This document shows, in pieces, positions 1 to 10,900 of a stretch of DNA of 17,332 bases. Source of the stretch: Bacteroidales bacterium. Its GTDB lineage: Bacteria; Bacteroidota; Bacteroidia; Bacteroidales; 4484-276. The stretch is taken from the NCBI GenBank assembly GCA_018400545.1, contig JAGYLT010000017.1, positions 1-17,332 on the forward strand. The letters run 5' to 3'. The notes beneath the pieces were generated by a model. It searched no databases and was not told where the DNA came from. It saw only the letters and a list, made by a program, of their open reading frames with translations. Positions within the stretch are counted from its first letter, which is position 1. The number at the start of each line of letters is the position of its first letter. A program made the position numbers and the translations under genes.

Positions 1-1799
1 ACGGATTGCAGGGCAATGTTAACGGAAACACATATATCGAAAGCCAGAGCAACCAGCTTTACACACTTTACAGTGTGCCGCAATCAGCGTACAGCATTGC
101 TCCCGGAGACTCCGAGATTATTCCGCTCACTTTCTACAAGCGCGATGACATGAGTTCGCAGTTTTTCACGACTACGCTGCACACCGACGACCTGACTGAG
201 CCGGTAGTGGACCTCGACATTGCACTTCAGCATGGCGAAACTGTACCGGCATCACCGGTACATTTTATCCCGGTTGATGAAACAGGTATTCCTTACACCA
301 TATATATTACCGATGCAAAAATTGACGGAACAACCATTGATGTGGGTGATGAGATTGGTGTTTTTGATGGCGATGTTTGCGTGGGAGCCGGCATTTACAA
401 CGGTGAATTCAATTTTATCTTCACCTGCTGGCAGGAAGACCCGGGTGACGGAGAGGCCGGATTCACACCGGGCAATCCCATGACTTTTAAAATGTACGAT
501 ACCTCCGCAGACCTGGAGACCAATGAAGCTGATGAAACCTATTTCATTGGTGACGACACCTTTGGATTCGGTGAATTCTCGGCCCTTTCGCTGGAGGCTT
601 CGGTTTACAACATCCAGAATGTTGCCGTTACCGGTGGTCAGTTCAACCTGGTTTCATTCAACCTGCTGCCCCGCTACCCGAATGCTGTTGACGTATTCGA
701 TGGCGTGAGCGGCCTGCAGATTGTTTATAATGATGCCGGCGGGGTGTTCATTCCGGGCTATAACATCAACACCATTGGCGATATCAATTTCCTGGATGGT
801 TTTTACTATTACGGTGATGAATCAACCACAATACCTTATGAGGGAACTTTTATCAATCAGGAAGACTGGGAAATCACCGTTGAGCCGGCCAAATGGAATT
901 ACATTTCTGTGCTGAGCCAGAATGCGGTAGCCGTAACCGATGTGTTTTCAGGATTGGAAACCGAAGTCAGCATTGTTCAATCAGCATCCGGAGATTCCTG
1001 GATTCCCGGTCAGGGCATCAATACTTTAGTGAATATGCAACCCGGTATGGGATACAAAATTGCCCTTGCCGTTGATACAGCCGTTAGTTTCAGCTATCCG
1101 CCGGCCGGCACAAAATCCGCTCATGTTCCGGTGATAGCCCAGAAAGAAAACAGCCAACGGGAATCCAACTATTTTACCCCGGTTGAGACAGGCTTACCGT
1201 ATGCAGTTGTTATCAGGATCAAATCTGCCAACGAAAGCATTTACAGCCTGTTGCCCGGCGATGAAATCGGGCTGTTCGACGGAAATATTTGTGTTGGCTC
1301 CGCCATTTATCAGGGTGAAAAACAGTTGTTGATTACAGCCTGGGAACAGGACGAATCGCAAAACCTGCCGGGGTATGTGCCCGGAAACCCCATATGCGCA
1401 AAGGTTTACAGAGCATCTACCCAACAGGCTATCAGCCAGAAACTGACAACCAATTACGGTTCTCAGCCCATTTTTGATGAAGGTAACTATGCGGTAACAA
1501 TTCTTGAAAGCACGCCGGTTAATGAAAAACCCGCTTTCTTCAGCGTAGCGCCAAATCCGTTCAAAAACAGTACGGAGGTTGAAATTGAACTTGCGGATAA
1601 AGACCCGGTAAAAGTTCAGGTATTCGACCGCTCAGGCCGTTTGGTAAAAGCATTCCTGAATCAGCCAAACAGCAGCTATCATAAGATTGTGTGGGACGGT
1701 TCCGACCTTAACGGGCAAAAGCTCAAGCCCGGCGTTTATTTCGTTATTGCCGAAACCACCGGCGGGGTGTTCACCGAAAAAGTGATCATACTCCAATAA
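1..1799 (+). CDS. Modular secreted protein with T9SS type A sorting domain (5' end missing)
   Basis: The frame is open from base 3 to the TAA at 1797-1799, about 598 residues. The sequence begins inside a beta-sandwich domain with no signal peptide, so the real start lies upstream. The TTG at 6-8 is only the first start-like codon. In order it holds the tail of a HYDIN/choice-of-anchor-D-like Ig domain (to about 242), an unnamed GLPY-type module (261-602), two related beta repeats beginning G-Q-F-N-L-V-S and A-K-W-N-Y-I-S (636-1104), a second GLPY-type module (1167-1508), and a C-terminal T9SS type A sorting domain (1536-1796). No catalytic motif is visible. By family knowledge such proteins cross the outer membrane through the Por/Sprockets T9SS machinery and are released or anchored on the surface. 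The exact role is unknown; adhesin or surface structural protein is the likeliest reading. It shares modules with the giant gene downstream but is separated from it by a terminator. Confidence 0.93.
   Translation, partial: GLQGNVNGNTYIESQSNQLYTLYSVPQSAYSIAPGDSEIIPLTFYKRDDMSSQFFTTTLHTDDLTEPVVDLDIALQHGETVPASPVHFIPVDETGIPYTIYITDAKIDGTTIDVGDEIGVFDGDVCVGAGIYNGEFNFIFTCWQEDPGDGEAGFTPGNPMTFKMYDTSADLETNEADETYFIGDDTFGFGEFSALSLEASVYNIQNVAVTGGQFNLVSFNLLPRYPNAVDVFDGVSGLQIVYNDAGGVFIPGYNINTIGDINFLDGFYYYGDESTTIPYEGTFINQEDWEITVEPAKWNYISVLSQNAVAVTDVFSGLETEVSIVQSASGDSWIPGQGINTLVNMQPGMGYKIALAVDTAVSFSYPPAGTKSAHVPVIAQKENSQRESNYFTPVETGLPYAVVIRIKSANESIYSLLPGDEIGLFDGNICVGSAIYQGEKQLLITAWEQDESQNLPGYVPGNPICAKVYRASTQQAISQKLTTNYGSQPIFDEGNYAVTILESTPVNEKPAFFSVAPNPFKNSTEVEIELADKDPVKVQVFDRSGRLVKAFLNQPNSSYHKIVWDGSDLNGQKLKPGVYFVIAETTGGVFTEKVIILQ
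3..242 (+). other. C-terminal part of a choice-of-anchor-D/HYDIN-like Ig domain
   Basis: The visible stretch has the typical closing half of this fold: a P-G-D-S-E-I-I-P-L-T-F segment (the usual 'PG.s..i.l.F.P' strand), then T-T-T-L-H-T-D-D-L-T-E-P and a final strand V-D-L-D-I-A-L. The first half is upstream of the window. The same pattern recurs many times in the giant downstream protein. It is probably a spacer; no binding residue can be pointed to. Confidence 0.6.
261..602 (+). other. Unnamed GLPY-type beta module, copy A
   Basis: A module of about 114 residues. It opens with F-I-P-V-D-E-T-G-I-P-Y, followed by G-D-E-I-G-V-F-D-G, V-C-V-G, a Trp plus acidic stretch (C-W-Q-E-D), and G-F-T-P-G-N-P-M-T-F-K. 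It closes with F-G-F-G-E-F-S-A-L-S-L-E. All five copies in this window keep the PY, GDE, FD, CVG, W and PGN landmarks. I know the signature from Bacteroidetes T9SS cargo proteins but know no established function or name. The many conserved Asp/Glu residues could bind metal, which is only a guess. Confidence 0.75.
636..1104 (+). repeat. Tandem pair of W/F-N-x-(V/I)-S beta repeats
   Basis: Two related units at about 636-860 and 888-1104. Both start with an (F/W)-N-(L/Y)-(V/I)-S strand, then D-V-F-(D/S)-G, then an (I/V)-(V/Q) strand. Each ends with a W/F-I-P-G-(Y/Q)-(N/G)-I-N-T segment followed by a G-(F/Y)-(Y/K) turn. This is a divergent tandem duplication at the protein level and is not obvious in the DNA. 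Similar pairs are common in T9SS-exported proteins as spacer or binding units. No function is assigned. Confidence 0.6.
1167..1508 (+). other. Unnamed GLPY-type beta module, copy B
   Basis: Second copy of the module in the first gene, about 114 residues. It has F-T-P-V-E-T-G-L-P-Y, G-D-E-I-G-L-F-D-G, I-C-V-G, A-W-E-Q-D and G-Y-V-P-G-N-P. It is more diverged than copy A after the PGN landmark, where the usual T-F-K strand is replaced by I-C-A-K. It directly precedes the T9SS sorting domain, separated by a short linker. Confidence 0.75.
1536..1796 (+). other. T9SS type A C-terminal sorting domain
   Basis: The last 87 codons match the Por secretion tail in order: the A-P-N-P-F motif, a V-E-I-E-L strand, V-Q-V-F-D-R-S-G-R-L-V, a W-D-G-S-D-L-N-G-Q-K-L segment, P-G-V-Y-F-V, and the terminal K-V-I-I-L strand ending in Q. 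In known T9SS cargo this domain directs passage through the outer membrane and is cleaved by the PorU sortase. It is the strongest taxonomic marker in the window. Confidence 0.95.
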
Positions 1800-1812
1800 T
1801 CATTTCGAATAC

Positions 1813-1857
1813 GTGTGCCTGCAATTTCTATCTGAATTTGCAGGTGCACCATTTTTT
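1813..1857 (+). terminator. Intrinsic terminator after the first gene
   Basis: A 12-bp stem pairs 1813-1824 (GTGTGCCTGCAA) with 1838-1849 (TTGCAGGTGCAC). Ten pairs are Watson-Crick and two are G-U, with a loop of 13 bases. A run of six T (1852-1857) follows two bases later. It lies 13 bases after the stop codon, so it should end transcription of the first gene. The minus strand has no T-run on the other side, so it is one-directional. Confidence 0.82.
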
Positions 1858-1868
1858 CACCAATGAAA

Positions 1869-1882
1869 TAAGGAACTGAATT
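1869..1882 (+). promoter_or_regulatory. Leader and weak Shine-Dalgarno-like site of the giant gene
   Basis: AAGGA at 1870-1874 sits 8 bases before the ATG at 1883. An in-frame TGA at 1877-1879 lies just one codon upstream, so 1883 is the first possible ATG of the frame. Bacteroidetes depend little on Shine-Dalgarno pairing and often use A-rich leaders, so the in-frame stop and the signal peptide are better evidence for the start than AAGGA. No convincing promoter is seen in the 83-base gap. Confidence 0.55.
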
Positions 1883-1972
1883 ATGGATAAAACAAACTAC
1901 AATATATCCTTCAGGTATTTCACCATTTTCATAGTAATGTTGCTGGCCGGATTTGCCCAACAATCACAGGCA
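1883..1972 (+). other. Sec signal peptide of the giant protein
   Basis: Residues 1-30. A short polar N-region with K3 and R11 is followed by a hydrophobic core around F-T-I-F-I-V-M-L-L-A-G-F. It ends at S-Q-A with predicted signal peptidase I cleavage between A30 and Q31. This gives export across the inner membrane and confirms the ATG at 1883 as the start. No lipobox cysteine is present, so it is not a lipoprotein. Confidence 0.88.
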
Positions 1973-4900
1973 CAAAACTATGCGCTTAATTTTGACGGCA
2001 GTGGTGATTACGTGAATTTTGGGAATCCCTCGGATTTACAGATTACGGGGGACCAGACCATCGAAATGTGGATTCATCCCACGGATTTTGCCGCCCGGAG
2101 AAATCCCATGGCCAAAGCCTATGCGGGTGAAGGTACCATGACCATCGAAACCAATGGAACCATCAACTATTTTTATGGCACCGGAGGCGGAAACAATAAT
2201 CCCTACCAGGGTTTCAGCACCAACCAATCCTTAAATGCCAATGAATGGACGCACATCGCCCTGGTGCGCGATCTCACAAACATGAAACTCTACTGGTATA
2301 TCAACGGCATCCAGGTAAACAGCGCCAATGCCAGCTATTCATCCGCCCAAAGCGGAAGCCTGAATTTTTACCTCGCCAGAGGCTATGTTTCCGACTTTAA
2401 GGGAATGATAGATGAAGTAAGGGTATGGAATGTTGCACGCAACTCCTCCGAAATCAACACCTACAGCAATGTGGAACTTACCGGACAGGAAGCCGGACTT
2501 GCCGCATACTGGAAATTGAATGAAGGTTTTGGAGGCACCGTTTATGACTTCTCCCCGGGAAGCAACGACGGCACCATTGCCGGCAACACATCCTATGTAC
2601 TTTCGGGAGCACCGGTTTATCAATCCAGTCCCGGCAACGAACCCTTCGAATCGGTACCGCCTACGGGATTGCCCTACAATATTGTACTTAACGATCTCAC
2701 CATAAACAATACGGAGATTCCGTTTGGAACACAGATCGGTGTTTTTGACGGTGAACTCTGTGTGGGCATGACTTTTTACAACGGCGAGCCCAACCAAAAC
2801 CTGGTTGCCTGGCAGGCCGATCCGGATCAAAATCTGGCCGGATTTACGCCCGGAAACGACATGACCTTTAAATACCACACTACCTGGTACTCGGAAATCA
2901 GAAACTTCGATGCCATCAGCGAATTCACCCAGGGTGACGGCACGTTCGGAAACGGGACGTTCAGCGTGGTTAAACTTTCCGCTACCACAGACCTCATCCC
3001 CGATGTTGCAATTTCGGATACACTGCTGAATTTTAATACGGTGGTGGTGAATGAAAGCAGCACACTTGCACTGGTGATCGGGAATTCCGGTACAGCGGTG
3101 CTTCACATGGAATCGTTCCAAAACAGCGATCCCCACTTTTCACTATCGAAAAATTCCTCCTTTATTCCGGCCGGTGAAACCGATACCCTGTTTATCACAT
3201 TTACCCCAACGGAAGTTACCGCATACAGCGATCTGCTTACGGTAACATGCGATGATCCCGATACGCCGGATTTCGAAATTCCGCTTTACGGAACCGGACT
3301 GCCCCAGCCAACGCCCCAGATCACCGTTAATCCCTCATTTCTGGATTTTGGCGGCATTGCCATGAACACCACAAAATCGCTGAAGCTCAATATTTTTAAT
3401 GCCGGAAACGGTGATTTGCAAATCAATAACATCACCTCTTCCAATGGCGTATTCAGCATTTTCGGGGCAACTTCATTTACCCTCGGGCAGGGCGAAAACC
3501 GGAATATAGCGGTCATTTTTTCACCCGTTGAATCCGGCGGGTTTAATGGAAATATTTCTATTGAAGCCACCAGCGGTACCACAAACGTTCCGGCGACAGG
3601 TGTGGCTTCACAGGGACACTTTTCATCGGTCAGCCCAACCGGTAAGCCCTACAGCATCATCATCGAAGATGTGGATGTGGATGGTTTCAGACCGGATGTT
3701 GGCGATGAAGTGGCCGTATTTGATCAGGATCTGTGCGTAGGAGTAGGCATTGCGCAACCCGGCGGCAACAGCCTGAACCTGGATGGCAGCGGAGATTATC
3801 TGATCGTGGATAACTCCAATGCCTTCGATTTACAGCAGCTAACGATCTCTGCATGGGTGTATTCATCCAACTTTTCGCAAAACGGGTTCATCTTTGAGAA
3901 AGGTCCGGTGAATTCACAATATTCACTCTTCTTCGAGGGAGGCAACATCAACTTCAGAACCTATCCCAGCAATGGAGGGGGTTATGATAACTTCTACAAT
4001 AACAGTGCTTCCATTGGCATTTCCGGTAATAACTGGCATTTTATTACCGCCACCTATGATGGAAACACCAAACGCATTTATGTTGACGGCGAACTGAAAG
4101 CTACACAAAACTACAGCAAGCCTTTACGCACCGGCTACGCAGGCCAGATTATCGGCGCTTACGGCGGAAGCGGTGGACACAGCTACTATTTTAATGGAAA
4201 CATTGATGAAGTGAGGATTTGGGATTATGCCAGAACAGCCTTCGAAATTCAGCAGGATATGCACAATACCCTCGTTGGACTGGAGGATGGACTGGTTGGT
4301 TACTGGAATTTCGATGACGGGAATTTCCAGAACCGCGTTCCGGGATCCACAACGTCATATCTCAATGGAAATGCCAATATCGGCGGACCGGCACCTCCGG
4401 AGCTGTTCTCAAACCTACTCATTACGGCATGGGAAAAAGATGACGACCTCGGTCTCCCGGGCTTTACCCCCGGAAATCACATGGGCTTTAAAATCTGGAC
4501 AGAAATCTATGACAACTGGGTTGAACTGGATGGTGTGCCGGAATACATCACCGGAAATGGAAACTTTGGCTTTGGGCAGTTTACCAGCCTCACGCTGGAA
4601 GCTGCCTCCGGATTAGCGCCGGAAATAGATGTTCCGCTGGAAAATCTTTATGTAGGACAGGTTACCGTTGGAGAAAGTGTTGTAAATGAGATTACCGTTT
4701 TCAACACCGGAAACGCCCCGTTGCATTTTACGGTTTCGGAAACTTCCGATGCCTTTTCTTCAGCCATCGATCAGGGCGATGTTCCTGCAGAAGATTCCCT
4801 GACCTTTGAGGTAACTTTTGCGCCATCGGTTGCCGGTGGATATTCAACGCAACTCCTCATCGAAAGCAACGACCCGGACGAGCCACAGACTTTTGTCAGC

Positions 4901-7900
4901 ATCGAGGGATTTGCCCTGCCGGCAGGATCTCCGGACATCAATACTTCGGTTGATCATCTCAGCTTTGGCAATGTGGAAACCGAAACGGATAAAATCCTTT
5001 CTTTTTATGTGATCAACACGGGAACTTCATCACTCACCGTAAGCAACATTGAAAGCAGTAATGAAAACTTTACCATTTCACCAACCTCTTTCATACTCGA
5101 AAACACCAACGATGTAAAAGAAGTCTTTATCACATTCCAGCCCAATATCAAAGGCTATTTCGAAGGAACACTCACCATCAGTTCCAATGCTGCAAATGCA
5201 GAGGTTGGTCTGTCGGGCGTGGGCATTGAAAATGAATTCAATGTGGTTAGTGAAACCGGGCTCCCATACCCGATCGTCATCGAAAATACAAACATCAGCG
5301 AATGGCTTGAGCCGGGTGATGAAATCGCTGTTTTTGACGGCGGACTTTGTGTAGGACTTGCAAATACTGAGGCGCTCATTAGTGGAGAAGACCTGACCAT
5401 TATAGCCTGGGAAAAAGATGATGACAATGGCTTACCCGGCTTTACACCGGGCAACCCGATGTCGTTTAAAATTTACACCGAAATCAATAAAATTCCATCA
5501 ACATTTGATGCTAACCCAACTTTCATTTTCGGTAACGGCAATTTTGGATTCGGACAGTTTTCGGCGGTAACCCTTGATTTGGAACTCCCTGAAATTACGG
5601 TTAACCCGATGGAAATCTTTGTTGCATTGAACGAACCGGATTCAGCACAGCAAACCCTTATGATTGAAAATAACGGAACCGGTGTGCTTCAGTACCGGGG
5701 TATTCTCGGCGAAGATCCCAACGGCAAATCCGTCCTGCTCGACGGCAGCAACGATTATGTGGCGCTTGGCAACCTCTCGCCCGGCTCGCAGTGGACTATC
5801 GAAGCATGGGCAAAGCCCTCATCCACACCCAATGGCAGAAGGGCCATTTTTGGCGGTTTTGGTGGTTGCAATGACTGGGGAATCGTAATGTTGGATGGAA
5901 AATACGGTGTAAGCATCAATCCGCCCGGATCATGTTCCCAGACTGCAACAAGTTCTGCTGAAGGTTTTGCAGTTGCTGGTGAATGGGCACATGTGGCCGC
6001 AACCTGCGACGGTAATACTGCCAGGCTGTATGTAAACGGTGAATTTATTGCCTCAGCAAGTGTAACTGCAAATTATGTGGGATACAGCGCAAACGTGAGG
6101 ATAGGCGGAGAAGCCTGTTGCAGTGGAAATAATTTCCCCGGAATCGTGGATGAAGTGCGTATCTGGGATTTTTTGAAAACTGAAGATGAAATTCAGGCTA
6201 TGATGTTTAATACCTTATCAGGATCCGAAACGGGCCTGAAGGCTTACTGGAATTTTGAAGATGGCACCGCCGCTGATCTTACCGGAAATGGTTACGATGG
6301 TTCGCTCACAAGCGGAGCTTCCATCAGTGCGCCTGGCGCACCCGGTGGTGGCAACTGGGTGGATTTGCCGGACGGATTATCCAATCTCGATCCGGGCCAG
6401 TCGGTAAATTTCGATTTCATGATTTTGTCAGAAGGACTGAACGACGGACTCTATGAAACCAACCTTATCCTCGCAAATAACAGCATTGACGAGCCAAACC
6501 TCATCATTCCGATTGCCTTAAATGTTACCGGAAATCCGCAAATTGAAGCATCCATGAATTTGGTGGATTTCGGAGAAGTGATCGTCAACACTTCATCGGA
6601 CGAAGTACTGGGGTTGAAAAATATCGGAACCCAGGATTTGATCATCGATGAAATAGCCCTGCAATCAGGAGGATCGGGAGAATTTTCCGTTGACCTGAGC
6701 GGGCTTTCTTTCCCGATGAGCGTCGTTCCGGGGGCTACCGAGGAGGTTGGGCTGGATTTCACCCCGGCCAGCTCAGGCGTTAAAAATGATACCCTCTGGG
6801 CAATCAGCAATGCAAGCAATGCTGACACCCTGAAGGTACCGATCACCGGCCAGGGGATCACCCCACCAGAGATTGCCGTATCTTCAACTTCGTTCTCCTA
6901 CGATTTTGCCTGCAATGACGTTTACACGGACAGCATAAAAATCTTTAACGAAGGGCAGGAAAACCTCATTTATGAGATTGTTGGAAGTACAGAATGGATT
7001 TCAGGAAGCCCTGCGATGGATACCATTCCCGGGGAAGACAGCCTGACCGTGATGGTAAGCATTTCCACCCTGGATCTTTTTGCAGGAACCCATCAGGCTC
7101 AACTGCTCATCAATTCGAACGACCCGGATCAGCCGCAGGTGGCTGTGGATTATTTCCTCACCGTTACCGGCGAACCGGCTATTCTGGCCGGGGATTTTCT
7201 GGATATCGGAACGGGCAACGTTGGAGAAACTCAGATCGGTGAGTTGCTGGTTGCCAACAGCGGCTGCGACACACTCGAAATTACCGCCGTGAATATTGAA
7301 AGCCAGCAACCTGTATTTACCGTTCAGAATCCGGAGTTCAGCATACCGCCGGGCGAGGCTTCGCCGTTGTTGATCGAATTCAGCCCCGAAATTGCGCAAC
7401 AATATTCGGGCATCATTAACATCGAATCCAACGATCCGGCCAATCCCGTATATCCGGTGGTGGTTTCAGCAGTTGGGGTAGAACCCCCAAAGATGGAGGT
7501 ATCTCCGCTGGCGCTGAGCTCAACCCTGCAATCCGGTGAGGTTGACAATAAGTTATTCACCGTACAAAATACCGGTGGTGAAACACTGGATTTCCAGACG
7601 GAAATTTCGGCGCTCAACCCGAATATGCTGGAACTTGACGGTGCCGGGGATTACATCAACGTGGTTCACAACGATATACTGAATCCCGGAAATGCCTTCA
7701 CCATGGAAACGTGGGTTTACCTGAACAACAACACCAATGCGTTTATCTTGGGTAAGGAAAATACCTCGGAGGGAAAATACAGGCTCAGGATCAATGAAAA
7801 CCAGAAGGCAGAATTCGAACTGAACAATATGTACACGGTTGAATCCGGAAGTACGGTTCCCGCAGGCCAGTGGGTGCACATTGCCGCCACATTCGACGGC

Positions 7901-10900
7901 CGGACCATGCGCATTTTTGTTGATGGTTTGCAGGATGCCGAACAAACTTTTGCACCATTCAGCATCGAACCCAACACGGATAACCTCCGCATTGGCCGTT
8001 CCTACCAGTTTGCGTTCCTCAACGGAAAGCTGGATGAAGTGCGTTTGTGGAACATCGCGCGCAATGCATCTGAAATTCAGTCGGCCATGCATCAGCAACT
8101 CCTGGGCACAGAGCCCGAACTCATCCTTTATTTCCCGTTTGTGAATAGCGTGGGAAATATTGTTTCGGATGCCTCATTGAACAGCAACAACGGCATCCTT
8201 TACGGAAATCCGGTCAGAGCAGCATCTTCCGCTCTATCCGATGATTTCCTGACAATGAGCAACGGAACCGGAAGCCTCACCGGAGGCCAGGCGCAGGATG
8301 TGGACCTGGAACTGGATTCTGAAGGATTTTTCGCGGGCACTTACGAACGTGAAATCACCGTTAACGGAAATGATGCAGATAACCCATCGGATGTGGTTAC
8401 CCTTTCGTTGATTATTGAAGGAACCGGAATGGTTGCAGCCAATCCGGCCCAGTTGCAATTTGATGATACCTTCACCGGACTGACTGACACGCTTGAACTT
8501 ATCATCGAAAACTCCGGCGCACTTGCAGCGGGCATCACGGATATCAGCTTCAGCTCACCTGTATTTTACAAACTCAATGATGCTGACAAGGTATTTCCGT
8601 TTTCACAAAAGATGTTGAAGGTTGTTTTCGAACCGGCCCAAGTGCAGCAATACAACGAAATGCTCACCATTTCGCTGAGCGATGCCAACGTTGCACAGAT
8701 TCAGGTGCCGCTTTCGGGATTGGGCGTAACGCCCCCTGTTCCGGTACTTACACCTGACCAGGCCTTATTTGGAGATGTGGTGGTAAACAATTCCGGGGTT
8801 GTTGGCATTTCGCTTTCCAATTCAGGAAGTTCCGACCTGGAAGTTACCGGGTACAGCTTCACCGGTGAAAACCTCTTCAGCACGGATCTCATCATGCCTC
8901 AGACCCTTGGTTTTAATCAGGATGTAACTTTTGACATCACCTTCACGCCTGAGAATTACAATCCGGTTTCCGAAGAAATGATTTTTGAAACCAATGTCGG
9001 CATGATCAGCCTGCCGCTTTCCGGTGTGGGTGTTCCCCCCGACCATGATCTTGCGGTGGTGGATGTTTTAGCCCCGCTTTCAGGATGTGGACTGACGGAT
9101 GCAGAGCCGCTTACGGTAACCATTCAGAATTTTGGTTTGCTTGATCAAAATGGTTTTGATGTGGGATTTTCACTGAACGGCGGAGCAACGATTGTGGAAA
9201 GTGTGGCCGGAAACCTGTCAACCGGAGACGCGGTGGATTACACTTTTACCGAGACTTTGGATTTATCCGCTGTTGGCGATTATGATCTGGAGGTTTTCAC
9301 GCTGCTCCCCATTGATGAAAACACAGGCAATGACACCCTAAATTATAATCTGACCAACTCACCACCGGTAGGAGCATTCACAACCCTCTCACCCGCCGAC
9401 AGCAGTTTTGGTGTGGTTGAACCGGTGAATTTCTCATGGACCCAGGTTCCAAATGCAACCGCCTACGACCTTTATCTCTGGCGGACATCGCAACAGCAAC
9501 CCAATGAGCCAACGGTGGAAGGTATCACCGGAACTTCATACACCTATTACGAATACCTGAATAAAAACTACCTCTACAACTGGAAACTGATTGCCAGAAA
9601 TTCATGCTCACAAACCGAAAGCGAAACCCTGGTTTTCTCGTTTAACGTTTTTTCCGACCTGACAGTCAGCGAAATTATGTTGCCGGATACCGGTTATTCC
9701 GGTGAAACCGCTACGGTTAGTTTCACGATCGCAAACATCGGCACAGGAGGAACCGGTTTGATTCCGTGGAAAGACCGTGTTTACATATCACCCGATCCTG
9801 AATTTGATGACGCAACTGCTACACTAATTTCCACAACCAATAATGTTTCCGGCCTGGCTTCCGGACAGAGCTACACCAACACCATCAGCTTCGATCTGCC
9901 TGACTATCTGGAAGGCGAACAGTACATCATTGTCCGGGCCGATATTGCCAACAAAATTCAGGAAACCAATGAGAACAACAACATGGCAACTTCTGACGAA
10001 ACCATGCTGGTAATCCTCCCACCCTATCCTGACATTGCGGTGTCTTCCGTCCAATCGCTGAAAGGAAGCATTACACCCGGAGAAAGTTTTAATGTGGGCT
10101 GGAATGTTGAAAACATTGGTGATGCACCGGCCATCGGCGGATGGAGCCAGCGGGTTTCTTTGATTTCCGGCAGTCAGCTATTGATCCTGGGATATATCCA
10201 GTACAACGACACGCTCGAAGATGGCGGAATCATCTCGCAAAGTTCCAGCTTCAATGTTCCGGCTTATCCCGGAATGGAAGGCGAGGTGTTTATCGAGGTA
10301 GTGCTTACGCCATATGCCCAGTTGGTTGAAAAACCAAACGGAGAGATCAACAATACAGCATTATCTGGCGAAAGCTTTACGCTTGAAAAAGTGCTTACCG
10401 TAAATATTCCGCAGCAATCCATCATGGAAGATGCTGCCAATCCGCTGCAATGCATGGTTTTCCGAAGTGGATTCAGGACCGATCCTTTGCAGGTGAATTT
10501 TGCCGTTTCTGATCCATCACGAATCAGCGTACCGGCAACGGTAACCATCCCGGCCAACCAGTCCGGCGTTTCTTTCAGTTTATCAGCTATCGATAATCTG
10601 TTGATCGAAGGTGATTTTGATATTGAAATATTATCCAATGCTGCCGGTTATCAGCAGAACTTTTCAGAAATCACCGTAGTGGATGATGAATTACCCACAC
10701 TGACGCTGAGCCTGGACCCGGATGAAGCCATGGAAGGTGACAAATTCAACCTGACCGTAACCCGCGATTTAGTTACGGATGCTTCATTAGAGGTTGACCT
10801 TTATACCGGCCAGTCCAGTCAGATCAACCTGCCGGATTCCATTGTACTTGCTGCCAACCAGCCATCAGCCACCATCGAGGTTGATGTAACAGATGATATT

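Noticed and set aside
6..8. TTG as the start codon of the first gene
   Set aside because: The reading frame is open upstream to the window edge, the sequence begins inside a beta domain and no signal peptide follows. The gene simply starts before the window.
1833..1840. TGAATTTG as a Bacteroidetes -7 promoter element (consensus TAnnTTTG)
   Set aside because: It has one mismatch in a key position, lies within the loop and right arm of the terminator hairpin, and no TTG-type -33 element stands at a proper distance upstream.
2339..3136. Minus-strand open frame of 265 codons opposite LamG1 and GLPY module 1
   Set aside because: The plus frame encodes clear LamG and module motifs over the same bases. 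The antisense product has no recognisable motif, and long antisense frames are expected in such sequence.
3767..4399. LamG inserts as inteins or mobile genetic elements
   Set aside because: There are no intein splice residues (Cys/Ser at the N junction, His-Asn at the C junction), no homing endonuclease motif, and no direct or inverted repeats at the junctions. They are ordinary LamG domains in frame.
7553..8098. Minus-strand open frame of 181 codons opposite LamG4
   Set aside because: Same reasoning: the plus strand has an unambiguous LamG, and no start context or family motif is seen on the minus strand.
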